Positions 42,799 through 50,613 of a stretch of 64,000 bases of DNA are shown here, piece by piece. The position numbers and the translations under genes were made by a program. This stretch comes from Terriglobales bacterium (GTDB lineage: Bacteria; Acidobacteriota; Terriglobia; Terriglobales; Acidobacteriaceae): NCBI GenBank assembly GCA_035561515.1, contig DATMXP010000040.1, positions 1 to 64,000 of the forward strand. Reading direction: 5' to 3'. Position 1 is the first letter of the stretch. Each line of letters opens with the position of its first letter. A model generated the notes under the pieces. The model was not told where the DNA came from, searched no databases, and saw only the letters and a program-made list of their open reading frames with translations.

Positions 42799-44798
42799 CG
42801 GATCTCCTTTGGCTTACGCAACGACCAGAACCACACGTAACAGCATAGAGCAATGAACGCAATCGCCGATACCGACTGCGAAATCGTTTCGTTTGCGTAG
42901 AACGGTGTATGGACGAGGTCCTCTCGATAGAACGGGAACAATCGCAAGGCCGCACCGAGCACACCGCCGAGAGCGCCTCCTGCCATCAGGCCTGAAGCAA
43001 TAATCACGCCGCGCTCACGGATCGTGCGTCCGGATTCTCCGCCCTTTTGTTCAGCGCGCTTGTTGAGGAAATGCGAAAGGAATCCGCCGACAAGCGCTGG
43101 TGTATTCAGTTCCAGCGGCAGATACATCCCCAGCGCGAAGATGAGCGACGGTTGGCCGAGCATCTCCATGATCAGGGTAACGAAGGCTCCCACTCCAAAC
43201 AGCAAGTACGCAACCGGCTGTTGGCTCATGAAGCCTTCCACAAGGGCTTTCATGATCGAGGCCTGCGGCGAAGGCAACACCGGCCGGATGTCGCCGGGAA
43301 GAGCTTCCCCGAACTGGAACGTTCGGTCGAGCATAACGATGGTCAAGCCAGCGGCAATGGCTGCAGCGGCTACCCCAATGATCTTTACTTTCTGCTGAGC
43401 TGCTGGCGTCGAGCCGAGCCAGTATCCCGTTTTGAAATCGGTGATCGTTTGGCCCGAAATTGAAAGCGCGGTACACACCATGCCCGCGATGGCCATCACG
43501 AAGAACATGCCCGTCGTCCCGGAGAGTCCGAACCGGAGAAGTACGACGGATGAAATGATGATCGTGAGCATCGTCATACCGGATACCGGATTGCGTGCCG
43601 TGGTGGCGATGGCGTTGGCGGCAACGGAAGTGAAGAAGAAAGAGAAGAGCAGAGTCAATAGCAGCCCAAGCCCGACGATGCCCCACGAAACGGGCAGGTG
43701 TCCGAGAAAAGCCGCCACACCAATCGCTCCAACTATCACTCCGGCGAAGACACCGATAATTGGCAGATCGCGGTCAGTGCGTTCCGAATCAACCTTTTCA
43801 CCGGAGCGGAACACCCGAAGTGCAATCCCGAACGAACCAGCCACGATCCGAAGCGACTTGATGATGCCGAAGATTCCTGCCGTGGCGATCGCGCCGACGC
43901 CGATAAAGCGAACGTAGTTGCGGTAGATCTGTGCGGCGGTCATGTCGGAGATTGGCATTGCCGCCGGATAAATGGCTGTTCCAACGTGGCTGCCAATAAA
44001 CCAGATCAGCGGTACCAGCACGAAATTGGAAAGCACACCGCCGGAGCAGAGAATCATGGAACTGCGCAGCCCCATGACGTAGCCCAGCCCCAGGATGAAG
44101 CCAATCGCGTCGAAGCTGAAAACCATCCGCGTACGCTCGGTCAGATGGCGCATCGCGGGAACAAACTGGAAATCAACAAATTCCTTCCAAACCTGGAAGG
44201 TGGTGACAAAGAAGTCATAAACGCCGGAGATCGCCGTGGCCTGCAACAGCAACTTGGCCTGCGAGCCGCCCTTCTCGCCGGTGACAAGTACCTCTGTGAT
44301 CGCCGTCGCTTCGGGATACGGAAGCATGCCATGCATGTCGCGAACAAAATAACGGCGAAGCGGAATCAGGAAGAGAACGCCGAGGCATCCTCCAGCGAGG
44401 CAAATGAAAATCGTCTGAACCGGATGAGGATCGAGCTTAAGAATGTAGAGCGCTGGCAGCGTGAAAATCGCCCCGGCAACCACGGCGCCGGCACTGCCGC
44501 CGATGCTGGTCATGATGACGTTCTCCAGCACGCTTGAGCGGCGGCGGTATACACGAGCCAAGCCAATCGCCAGGATTGAGATCGGGATCGCGGATTCCAT
44601 CACCTGCCCGACCTTCAGCCCCGAATAGGCCGAGGCTACCGCAAAGATCACGCAAAGAAACGTACCCCACGCGATGGAACGGACGGTCAGTTCCGGGATC
44701 TGGGCGCCAGCGGGAACCAGTGGTTCGTACTTTTCTGTCTGCGCTAGCGGCTTGTAGGCATTAGAGGGCAGGGATTTTGTTTCGACTTCGGTAGCCAA
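42774..44798 (-). CDS. Oligopeptide transporter, OPT family
   Basis: 674 residues from TTG 44798, preceded by GGAGG five bases away. It has about 14-16 transmembrane helices. N-terminal KYEPLVPAGAQIPELTVRSI, then FAVASAYSGLKVGQVMESAIPISI and MHGMLPYPEATAITEVL, as in prokaryotic OPT/YSL-type proteins that import small peptides or metal-chelate substrates by proton symport. The following metallopeptidase gene overlaps it, suggesting that imported peptides are hydrolysed inside. Nothing in the sequence pins the substrate. Confidence 0.9.
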   Translation of the reverse strand: MATEVETKSLPSNAYKPLAQTEKYEPLVPAGAQIPELTVRSIAWGTFLCVIFAVASAYSGLKVGQVMESAIPISILAIGLARVYRRRSSVLENVIMTSIGGSAGAVVAGAIFTLPALYILKLDPHPVQTIFICLAGGCLGVLFLIPLRRYFVRDMHGMLPYPEATAITEVLVTGEKGGSQAKLLLQATAISGVYDFFVTTFQVWKEFVDFQFVPAMRHLTERTRMVFSFDAIGFILGLGYVMGLRSSMILCSGGVLSNFVLVPLIWFIGSHVGTAIYPAAMPISDMTAAQIYRNYVRFIGVGAIATAGIFGIIKSLRIVAGSFGIALRVFRSGEKVDSERTDRDLPIIGVFAGVIVGAIGVAAFLGHLPVSWGIVGLGLLLTLLFSFFFTSVAANAIATTARNPVSGMTMLTIIISSVVLLRFGLSGTTGMFFVMAIAGMVCTALSISGQTITDFKTGYWLGSTPAAQQKVKIIGVAAAAIAAGLTIVMLDRTFQFGEALPGDIRPVLPSPQASIMKALVEGFMSQQPVAYLLFGVGAFVTLIMEMLGQPSLIFALGMYLPLELNTPALVGGFLSHFLNKRAEQKGGESGRTIRERGVIIASGLMAGGALGGVLGAALRLFPFYREDLVHTPFYANETISQSVSAIAFIALCCYVWFWSLRKPKEIRWTKQDVS

Positions 44799-44930
44799 AG
44801 GAACCTCCGCATGGGAAAGGCTGCGGCGGCATTCTAACCGCGGGTCGTCCCAGCTTCGTGTGACGAAGTTACCTGCTGCGCGTGACACATAAACCGAGTG
44901 AGTTCAGCGGAATTCCTGCGAAGGGTTGGA

Positions 44931-46562
44931 TTAAGCCGTGCTGCTGAGCATGCCCACACCGCTTCCACGAGTGGGAAGGAAGATCGAGAAGACCGTTCCG
45001 CTGTGACGTGGATGCGTGCTGCTCTTCATGCGGATGTAGCCGCCGTGCTTGTGGATGATTCCCTGGCACACCCACAGCCCCAGGCCGGTTCCCTTCTCGC
45101 CCTTCGTGGTAAAGAATGGCTCGAAGATTTTCTGCGCGTTCTCGTGGCGGATACCCGGGCCGTCATCGGCGACGACAATGCGAACACCGGGTTTGTGCGA
45201 GTTCATATATTCTCGGCTGGTGTAAACGCGGAGGCGCACCTTTCCGGCTTCCGGTGCTGCCTCGATAGCGTTCTCGAAAATATTTGAGATGACCTGTCGC
45301 AATTCGTTTGGAAAGCCGATTACGTCCCCATTAAAGTCCATTTCTTTGTGCACGCGGATGCTCTTTACCCTGAGTTGCTGCGAGAACAGATAGAGGACGG
45401 ACTCCATGATGTCGTTGAGGTTTACGCGCACCGGCATGTTGGTATCGCGGTGAAATGCCAGCGTCTGCTTGGTAATGTGCGCAACGCGGGAGATTTCAGC
45501 CTGGGCGACCTGCGCATATTCCTTGAGAGACCCATCGAGTTTCGGATCCGAGGACAACAGATAAAGCAGGTTCGTGACCGCCGCCAGTGGATTATTGATT
45601 TCATGCGCGATGGTCGCTGCCAGGCGCCCGGTAGCAGCTAAACGCTCGGAGCGCCGGAGATACTCCTCCGTCCTCTTGCGCTCTTCGATGTCGAAGAGTG
45701 TGATTACCGCCCCGGAGGTCGCATCGCTCGGCAGTTTTAAGCGGGCTGCACTCATCAGCAGGTGTGTTGGTTCTCCGTCCTCCTGGCGAAAGACCACCTC
45801 GGCGCCCCGGTAGGCTTTTCCTTCGAGCACCGACCGGAGCGAAAAGGATTCCGCGCTGAGCTGATCTCCGTCGGAGAACTGCAGAGGCAGCACCATTTCG
45901 AATGGGAGCAGTAGTGTGTTCTTTCCGCAGAGATTATGGAACGCCTGACTGGCGAGCACCACGCGACCGGTGTTATCGCAAACGGCAATCGCTTCGGCGG
46001 CCTGTTGCACAATGAGGTGAGCGAGCCTTCCAGCGGAGACAATCTCATCCTGCATCTTCTGCTCGGTTAAATCGGTGATAACCATGCACACCGAGGTAGA
46101 GCTTTCCTGGAATATGTTGGCCGAGACAAAAACAGGAACTCGGTCTCCATTGGACTTCAATAGCTGAAGTTCAATCTTCGGGGGACCGTCGAGCGGATGT
46201 TGATAAACGGAGTCGAACCTGGCGCGTTCGGGTTTCGGAACGAAGTCGTAAATAGAGCGTCCGATGACGTGGTCGAGTGGATAGTCGACGATATCCGCAA
46301 AGGCGTGATTGCAGTAGAAGACTGTTCCATCGGCACCAATGGTGACCGCCCCTTCCTTCATGCGTTCGACGAACACGCGATATGCAGCATCGGATCCGGC
46401 GAGCGTGAAGACCTGAGCGCCATGCGGGCCGGGGACAACGATCGCATCCACGTGGCCGTCGCGCACGGCTGCCAAGGCCTCTTCGGCAGCGGATAGCCTC
46501 AACTTCAGTTGTTGAATTTCCTCCAGGACCTTCTTACTGGCCCGAGGATTTGCTTCTCGCAT
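44931..46562 (-). CDS. PAS-domain histidine kinase of the kai locus
   Basis: 543 residues. An N-terminal coil (LEEIQQLKLRLSAAEEALAAV) leads to a first PAS domain (about 65-170, AYRVFVERMKEGAVTIGADG), a second PAS-like domain (about 180-300), a HisKA helix with phospho-His in LAATIAHEINNPLAA, and an HATPase domain (NIFENAIEAA, VADDGPGIRHEN, GTGLGLWVCQG). There are no membrane helices, so it is a cytoplasmic kinase. Its start lies 29 bases inside the kaiB2 gene, so it is translated with it. It is the likely output kinase of the Kai-like timer; a kinase with a KaiB-like sensor, as in SasA, is not seen. Confidence 0.92.
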   Translation of the reverse strand: MREANPRASKKVLEEIQQLKLRLSAAEEALAAVRDGHVDAIVVPGPHGAQVFTLAGSDAAYRVFVERMKEGAVTIGADGTVFYCNHAFADIVDYPLDHVIGRSIYDFVPKPERARFDSVYQHPLDGPPKIELQLLKSNGDRVPVFVSANIFQESSTSVCMVITDLTEQKMQDEIVSAGRLAHLIVQQAAEAIAVCDNTGRVVLASQAFHNLCGKNTLLLPFEMVLPLQFSDGDQLSAESFSLRSVLEGKAYRGAEVVFRQEDGEPTHLLMSAARLKLPSDATSGAVITLFDIEERKRTEEYLRRSERLAATGRLAATIAHEINNPLAAVTNLLYLLSSDPKLDGSLKEYAQVAQAEISRVAHITKQTLAFHRDTNMPVRVNLNDIMESVLYLFSQQLRVKSIRVHKEMDFNGDVIGFPNELRQVISNIFENAIEAAPEAGKVRLRVYTSREYMNSHKPGVRIVVADDGPGIRHENAQKIFEPFFTTKGEKGTGLGLWVCQGIIHKHGGYIRMKSSTHPRHSGTVFSIFLPTRGSGVGMLSSTA

Positions 46563-46929
46563 TCAAACTACTCACCGAAATTCCAAGCCCAGCCAGAACT
46601 TTGCCAGCATCGGACATATCGCCAATGAAGGTCCTGTTCGGCAGCGGAAGAATTTTGATTAACGCGGGAGCGGCGACCACATGGTCGCGCTTCGCCAGCG
46701 ATGGCTGTTGATACAGGTCAATGATCTCCAAGTCGCAAACCGCTGGAGAAAGTGACCTACACAGCTCGCGAATAGATTTGATGGCACGCATGGAATTAAG
46801 GTTTGATCCTGCGACGTACAGCCTGAATTGATATCGGGGGGCGGGTTTTCCGCGGAGGTTCTCGAGAACGTTATCCGGATTCGCTCCGCGGACAATCACT
46901 TTGTTCTTGGATCCCGCAGGGCGTTTCAT
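46534..46929 (-). CDS. Divergent KaiB-like protein (second copy)
   Basis: 131 residues with an N-terminal extension of about 30 residues, then a KaiB domain: YQFRLYVAGSNLNSMRA in place of the canonical [33 protein letters not shown], and FIGDMSDAGKVLAGLGI. The cis-proline and GD-S core of the thioredoxin-like fold-switching region is retained, but several surface residues differ from the adjacent kaiB1. It lies between kaiB1 and the kinase and overlaps the kinase start. Divergence suggests a different partner, for example the kinase. Confidence 0.85.
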   Translation of the reverse strand: MKRPAGSKNKVIVRGANPDNVLENLRGKPAPRYQFRLYVAGSNLNSMRAIKSIRELCRSLSPAVCDLEIIDLYQQPSLAKRDHVVAAPALIKILPLPNRTFIGDMSDAGKVLAGLGISVSSLNARSKSSGQ

Positions 46930-46944
46930 GTCAGTCTTCGGACA

Positions 46945-47304
46945 TCACGCCCGAGTTGGTGCAGCCGGCTTCAGATCGAGGCCAACCAGTACCCGTTCGC
47001 GATTCGAAAGATCTCCAATAATTTTCTTTACAGGAAAAGGTAGTCTCCTGACGAGAGTTGGAATCGCGACGATCTGGTCTCCCTTCGCGAGCATTGGGTT
47101 CTCAAGCAAGTCAACAATTTCGATCTGATAACGGCCCCCAAGATGGACTTCGCAAATTTCCTTCAGGTTCGCGAAGGCAGCAATCGAATTCGGAGTATTG
47201 CCGGCGACATACAACCGGAGTCGCCACTTCGATGGCACCCTGAGAGATGATTCGCTCGACTTCCCGGTTTGCTTCTTCTTTGCCGTAGTGTTCTTGCTGA
47301 CCAT
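46945..47304 (-). CDS. kaiB: KaiB-like protein (canonical copy)
   Basis: 119 residues: a basic N-terminal extension and then a KaiB domain close to the cyanobacterial protein ([60 protein letters not shown]). KaiB binds the KaiC ring and lowers its autophosphorylation after switching fold. Here it starts two bases after the kaiC stop, so the two are translated together. Interaction with this KaiC is inferred from position and similarity. Confidence 0.93.
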   Translation of the reverse strand: MVSKNTTAKKKQTGKSSESSLRVPSKWRLRLYVAGNTPNSIAAFANLKEICEVHLGGRYQIEIVDLLENPMLAKGDQIVAIPTLVRRLPFPVKKIIGDLSNRERVLVGLDLKPAAPTRA

Positions 47305-47306
47305 CT

Positions 47307-48764
47307 TTAACTCTGCCTTGTGCGGAAAGGTTTGTCCTCGACGCCTTGGACCTGGACACCCTTGCTGCTGATGGTGAACTCACGCATATCGGATGAATGT
47401 TCCATCCCGCGCGATTTCAAAACGTAGATCACACGTTTGCGTGAGCCGTCGAATTGGATCTCCTTCACCATGATCCAGGTGTCCATGAGCGACGAAATTT
47501 CCGTGCTGGTCTGCTCCAACTCGCCGGTCGACAGATTCGTGAACAGAGCAGTGACCTGGCGGCTCTTCAGCAGGTCGATGAGGCGAGTCAGCATCGACTT
47601 CACCGAAGACGTACTTCCCACCGAAATGAGATTTGTGATTGGATCGACCGCAACCACAGTTGGCTGGAACCGGTCGATTTCCTGGCACATCGCCGCAAGA
47701 TGATTCTCCAGGCCCATGCTCGTCGGCCGAACCGAAATGATCTTGAGAAGGCCTTTCTTGATCCAGCGATCAAGCGTCAGGCTCAAGGAACTCATGTTGC
47801 GGAGTATCTGGCTGGGCGATTCTTCGAAGGCGAAGTAGAGGGCCCGTTCGCCGCGTTGGCAAGCCGCACTCACGAAACTCGCTGCGATACTCGATTTACC
47901 TGTACCAGCGGTTCCCGTCACAAGAATGCTGCTGCCGCGGAAGAAACCCAGGCCGCCCATCATGGCATCGAGTCCGGGCACGCCGGCACTGACGCGGTCG
48001 GTGGAGGCTTCGTGGTTGAGTTCCAACGCCGTGATCGGCAGCACGGACACGCCATTCTGGTTCAGCAGGAATGGGTACTCATTTGTGCCGTGTGTGGATC
48101 CGCGATACTTCACGACACGAATGCGGCGGGTGGAGATTTGTTCGCTGACCCGGTGATCGAGGAAGACGACGCAATCTGCGACGTACTCCTCAAGTCCGTG
48201 ACGTGTCAGGGTGGACCCGTCGCCAGCCTCGGCAGTGATCACGGCAGTTACGCCACGCTCTTTAAGCCAGCGAAACAGTCGGCGTAGTTCGGAGCGGACG
48301 ATGCCTTCGTTCCGTAGCCCGGCGAACAGAACCTCAATTGTGTCGAGCAGGATCCGCTTCGCTTTGACCGACTTGATCGCGTGGTCCAAACGGATGAACA
48401 GTCCTTCGAGATCGTACTCGCCGGTTTCCTCAATCTGACGACGCTCGACATGAACGTAGTCGATCAAAAGCATATTCCGGCGAATCATCTCGTCTAGCTC
48501 GTAACCTAGCGACGCAACATTGGAACTGAGTTCCTCCGCCGTCTCCTCGAACGTCATGGCGACGGCGGGTTCGCCGTATTGAAGGATCCCCTGGACAAGG
48601 AACTCCATGCCCAGCAGGGTCTTTCCTGATCCGGCACCACCAGCGATCAGGGTGGTGCGCCCTTTCGGGAACCCGCCATACGTGATGTTGTCCAGGCCGG
48701 GAATTCCGGTCGGAATCTTCTGGAGAGAAAATTTCGATTTCGCTGTACGAGATTTCTTCGCCAT
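47307..48764 (-). CDS. kaiC: KaiC-like double RecA-fold ATPase/kinase
   Basis: 485 residues with two RecA-like domains. CI: Walker A GGAGSGKT (42-49), catalytic pair FEETAEEL (E73/E74), Walker [12 protein letters not shown]: Walker A GTAGTGKS (284-291), FEESPSQI (E314/E315), [11 protein letters not shown]. The phosphorylation sites of cyanobacterial KaiC (Ser-Thr) correspond to Ser424-Ser425 in TEISSLMD. KaiC hydrolyses ATP slowly and switches phosphorylation to mark time. It heads the kaiC-kaiB-kaiB2-kinase run; there is no kaiA in the window. Confidence 0.95.
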   Translation of the reverse strand: MAKKSRTAKSKFSLQKIPTGIPGLDNITYGGFPKGRTTLIAGGAGSGKTLLGMEFLVQGILQYGEPAVAMTFEETAEELSSNVASLGYELDEMIRRNMLLIDYVHVERRQIEETGEYDLEGLFIRLDHAIKSVKAKRILLDTIEVLFAGLRNEGIVRSELRRLFRWLKERGVTAVITAEAGDGSTLTRHGLEEYVADCVVFLDHRVSEQISTRRIRVVKYRGSTHGTNEYPFLLNQNGVSVLPITALELNHEASTDRVSAGVPGLDAMMGGLGFFRGSSILVTGTAGTGKSSIAASFVSAACQRGERALYFAFEESPSQILRNMSSLSLTLDRWIKKGLLKIISVRPTSMGLENHLAAMCQEIDRFQPTVVAVDPITNLISVGSTSSVKSMLTRLIDLLKSRQVTALFTNLSTGELEQTSTEISSLMDTWIMVKEIQFDGSRKRVIYVLKSRGMEHSSDMREFTISSKGVQVQGVEDKPFRTRQS

Positions 48765-48799
48765 AAGCTAAGCGAACAACTTGGCTCACGATCGCTGCT

Positions 48800-49654
48800 T
48801 TACTTCTGTTGCTGTCGCTTTACTTCAGCTTCAAATTCAACTTTTGACTTTTGAACGAAAGCGCTCAGTTCCTGCCGATCGACAAAAGGATTTGTCTTCG
48901 ATTTGGCCAGTAGCTCGCGTTTCTTATTCAGCTGAAAGAAGGACCCGTGCGCACCGAGCATGACATCGCAAGACATACTGTGCAGCAACTGAAAGGTTTT
49001 ACGGAAATCTTCGATGATAGTCGGGTACTCTCGGTTGCCTACAAGGTTGTAACCGGGAGCGGTAGTGCTGCAAAGGAATACGACGTTGTAACGCTTGCCC
49101 TTTTCTTCAGCGACGGTGGTCCAGGTCGTGCAGCCCTTCGTATGACCGGGGGTGATGCGGGCGACCATGCGGTTGCCGCCAAGTTCCAGCGTGTCTCCAT
49201 CCTGAATGAACTGATCTGTCGTGACCGGCTCGAAGGAAACTTCATCGCCCCACTGAAAATCGCCTTTGCCGCCACGCGCGACCTGGCCCCCGTCTTCGCG
49301 GCTGGCGACAAACTTGGCTCCCGACCAGCGTTTCAATGCCGCAAGCCCGGCTGCGTGGTCGAAATGCGACTGCGTCAGCAGGAGATACTTCACATCTTCG
49401 ACTTTGAATCCGAGCTTGCGGATGTTGTCGCGAATCTGCGGCGCCGTCTCAGCAAAGCCGCCATCGAGGAGGATGTGTCCCTTCGGGCTGGCGATCAGGA
49501 ACGAAGTGATGTCGCTCGCTCCGACGTAATAGATGTTGCCGATAATCCGAAACGGTTCGACCGGTTGATTCCATTCACGCCACTCCGGCCGAGTTTGTGC
49601 TCCGGCCATGGAAACGAATAGGCAGACGACGGCGAAAACATACTTAACATTCAT
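48800..49654 (-). CDS. Exported metallo-beta-lactamase, subclass B3-like with Gln in the zinc site
   Basis: 284 residues with a signal peptide (FAVVCLFVSMAGA). The zinc motif reads QSHFDH (residues 95-100), then H171 in PGHTKG and H236 in LGAHGSF: subclass B3 order, with the first His replaced by Gln as in GOB-type enzymes. The STTAPGYNLVGNREYP loop is also B3-like. It would hydrolyse beta-lactams, or may be a related hydrolase. It is 35 bases upstream of kaiC on the same strand and may share its transcript. I see no resistance-associated mobility signs. Confidence 0.85.
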   Translation of the reverse strand: MNVKYVFAVVCLFVSMAGAQTRPEWREWNQPVEPFRIIGNIYYVGASDITSFLIASPKGHILLDGGFAETAPQIRDNIRKLGFKVEDVKYLLLTQSHFDHAAGLAALKRWSGAKFVASREDGGQVARGGKGDFQWGDEVSFEPVTTDQFIQDGDTLELGGNRMVARITPGHTKGCTTWTTVAEEKGKRYNVVFLCSTTAPGYNLVGNREYPTIIEDFRKTFQLLHSMSCDVMLGAHGSFFQLNKKRELLAKSKTNPFVDRQELSAFVQKSKVEFEAEVKRQQQK

Positions 49655-49756
49655 GCTTAGGTGGGGAGATATGCCGATGAGCCAACGCAGTCTAAGGGAT
49701 CGTCGTCCGGGTGCAAAGAGAAAAATCGGCTGCGTCGAATAATCTTCGGGACGAAC

Positions 49757-50146
49757 TCAGGAAACCCGAAGAGACTGGCGGACCAGTTCAATCAACTCCG
49801 GAGGTGGACAGGGCTTCGTACGGAACCGCACGCCGAGTCCTTCATACTCGTCCTCGGCTTCCGCCATTCCGCTGATAACGATGACCGGCACGTCCGGCTT
49901 AAGTTCGCGAAGCGCGCGGACGAAAACGGCGCCACTCGCTCCTGGCATGATGTGATCGGTGACGATGGTACCGATCCGCGAACCAGCCTCAGTCCGCAGG
50001 AAGGCAAGCGCACTTTCGGCGGTGGTAGCGACGTCGATCTCGATGCCGGCGTCGCGCAGCACGGCCTCACGAACCCGTAACTGGAGCGGGTCGTCGTCGA
50101 TCAGGAGCACACGACTTTTCTGGCTGGTGGTCGTCTCGGACTTCAC
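49757..50146 (-). CDS. Single-domain response regulator
   Basis: 129 residues consisting only of a receiver domain: the acidic pair in VLLIDDDPLQLR, the phospho-Asp in TIVTDHIMPG, the conserved Ser in VIVISGMA and Lys in RFRTKPCPPPE. GTG start. There is no DNA-binding or enzymatic output domain, so it acts by protein contact or phosphotransfer. It is about 100 bases upstream of the metallo-beta-lactamase and on the same strand as the kai operon; the PAS kinase is its nearest possible partner in the window. Confidence 0.9.
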   Translation of the reverse strand: MKSETTTSQKSRVLLIDDDPLQLRVREAVLRDAGIEIDVATTAESALAFLRTEAGSRIGTIVTDHIMPGASGAVFVRALRELKPDVPVIVISGMAEAEDEYEGLGVRFRTKPCPPPELIELVRQSLRVS

Positions 50147-50176
50147 GTAAGACCAGGTCTCAGTAGCAAACGTCGT

Positions 50177-50413
50177 TTAAGCTGAACGGCGTAGAGAAGA
50201 AAGTTCCGTTTCTGCGCGCAACCAGTCTTCCATATCGAATCCGTGAGTACGTCCACGCTGCTCGAAGAGTTGATAGGCACGAACACGGATCTCTTCTTCG
50301 ACGTTGCCATTGCCCTTTGTGAGCACAGGCCCTTCGGGAGCGGCAATGGACGCCGAAACCTTCTTGCTCCGAGTGGTCGAGGATGTTGTACGTGCACGCT
50401 TTGCTGTTGCCAT
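50177..50413 (-). CDS. DUF2934 protein
   Basis: 78 residues with a basic low-complexity N-terminus and the DUF2934 core near the C-terminus: VEEEIRVRAYQLFEQRGRTHGFDMEDWLRAE, read as two adjacent pieces around residues 38-68. Short proteins of this domain are numerous in Acidobacteriota and have no assigned function. AGGAG lies upstream of the ATG. It is the first gene on this strand before the response regulator, and an AT-rich gap of about 200 bases separates it from dnaE2. Confidence 0.85.
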   Translation of the reverse strand: MATAKRARTTSSTTRSKKVSASIAAPEGPVLTKGNGNVEEEIRVRAYQLFEQRGRTHGFDMEDWLRAETELSSLRRSA

Positions 50414-50613
50414 TACGAATTACTCCTGGAAGATATGAATCAAGAACTCGACGCGGGAGCAAAGCTCCACGCGAGTCACTGTTGTTTCAAATATACCGCT
50501 TTTAAATGTGGATTTTGGGTGTATCGGCCAAAAAAATGCAGATACTACTGAGAAGAAAATCCTATGATGAATTTTCCCTCTCAGGCGAACTAAGGTAAGC
50601 GTCGTGGTACGTG

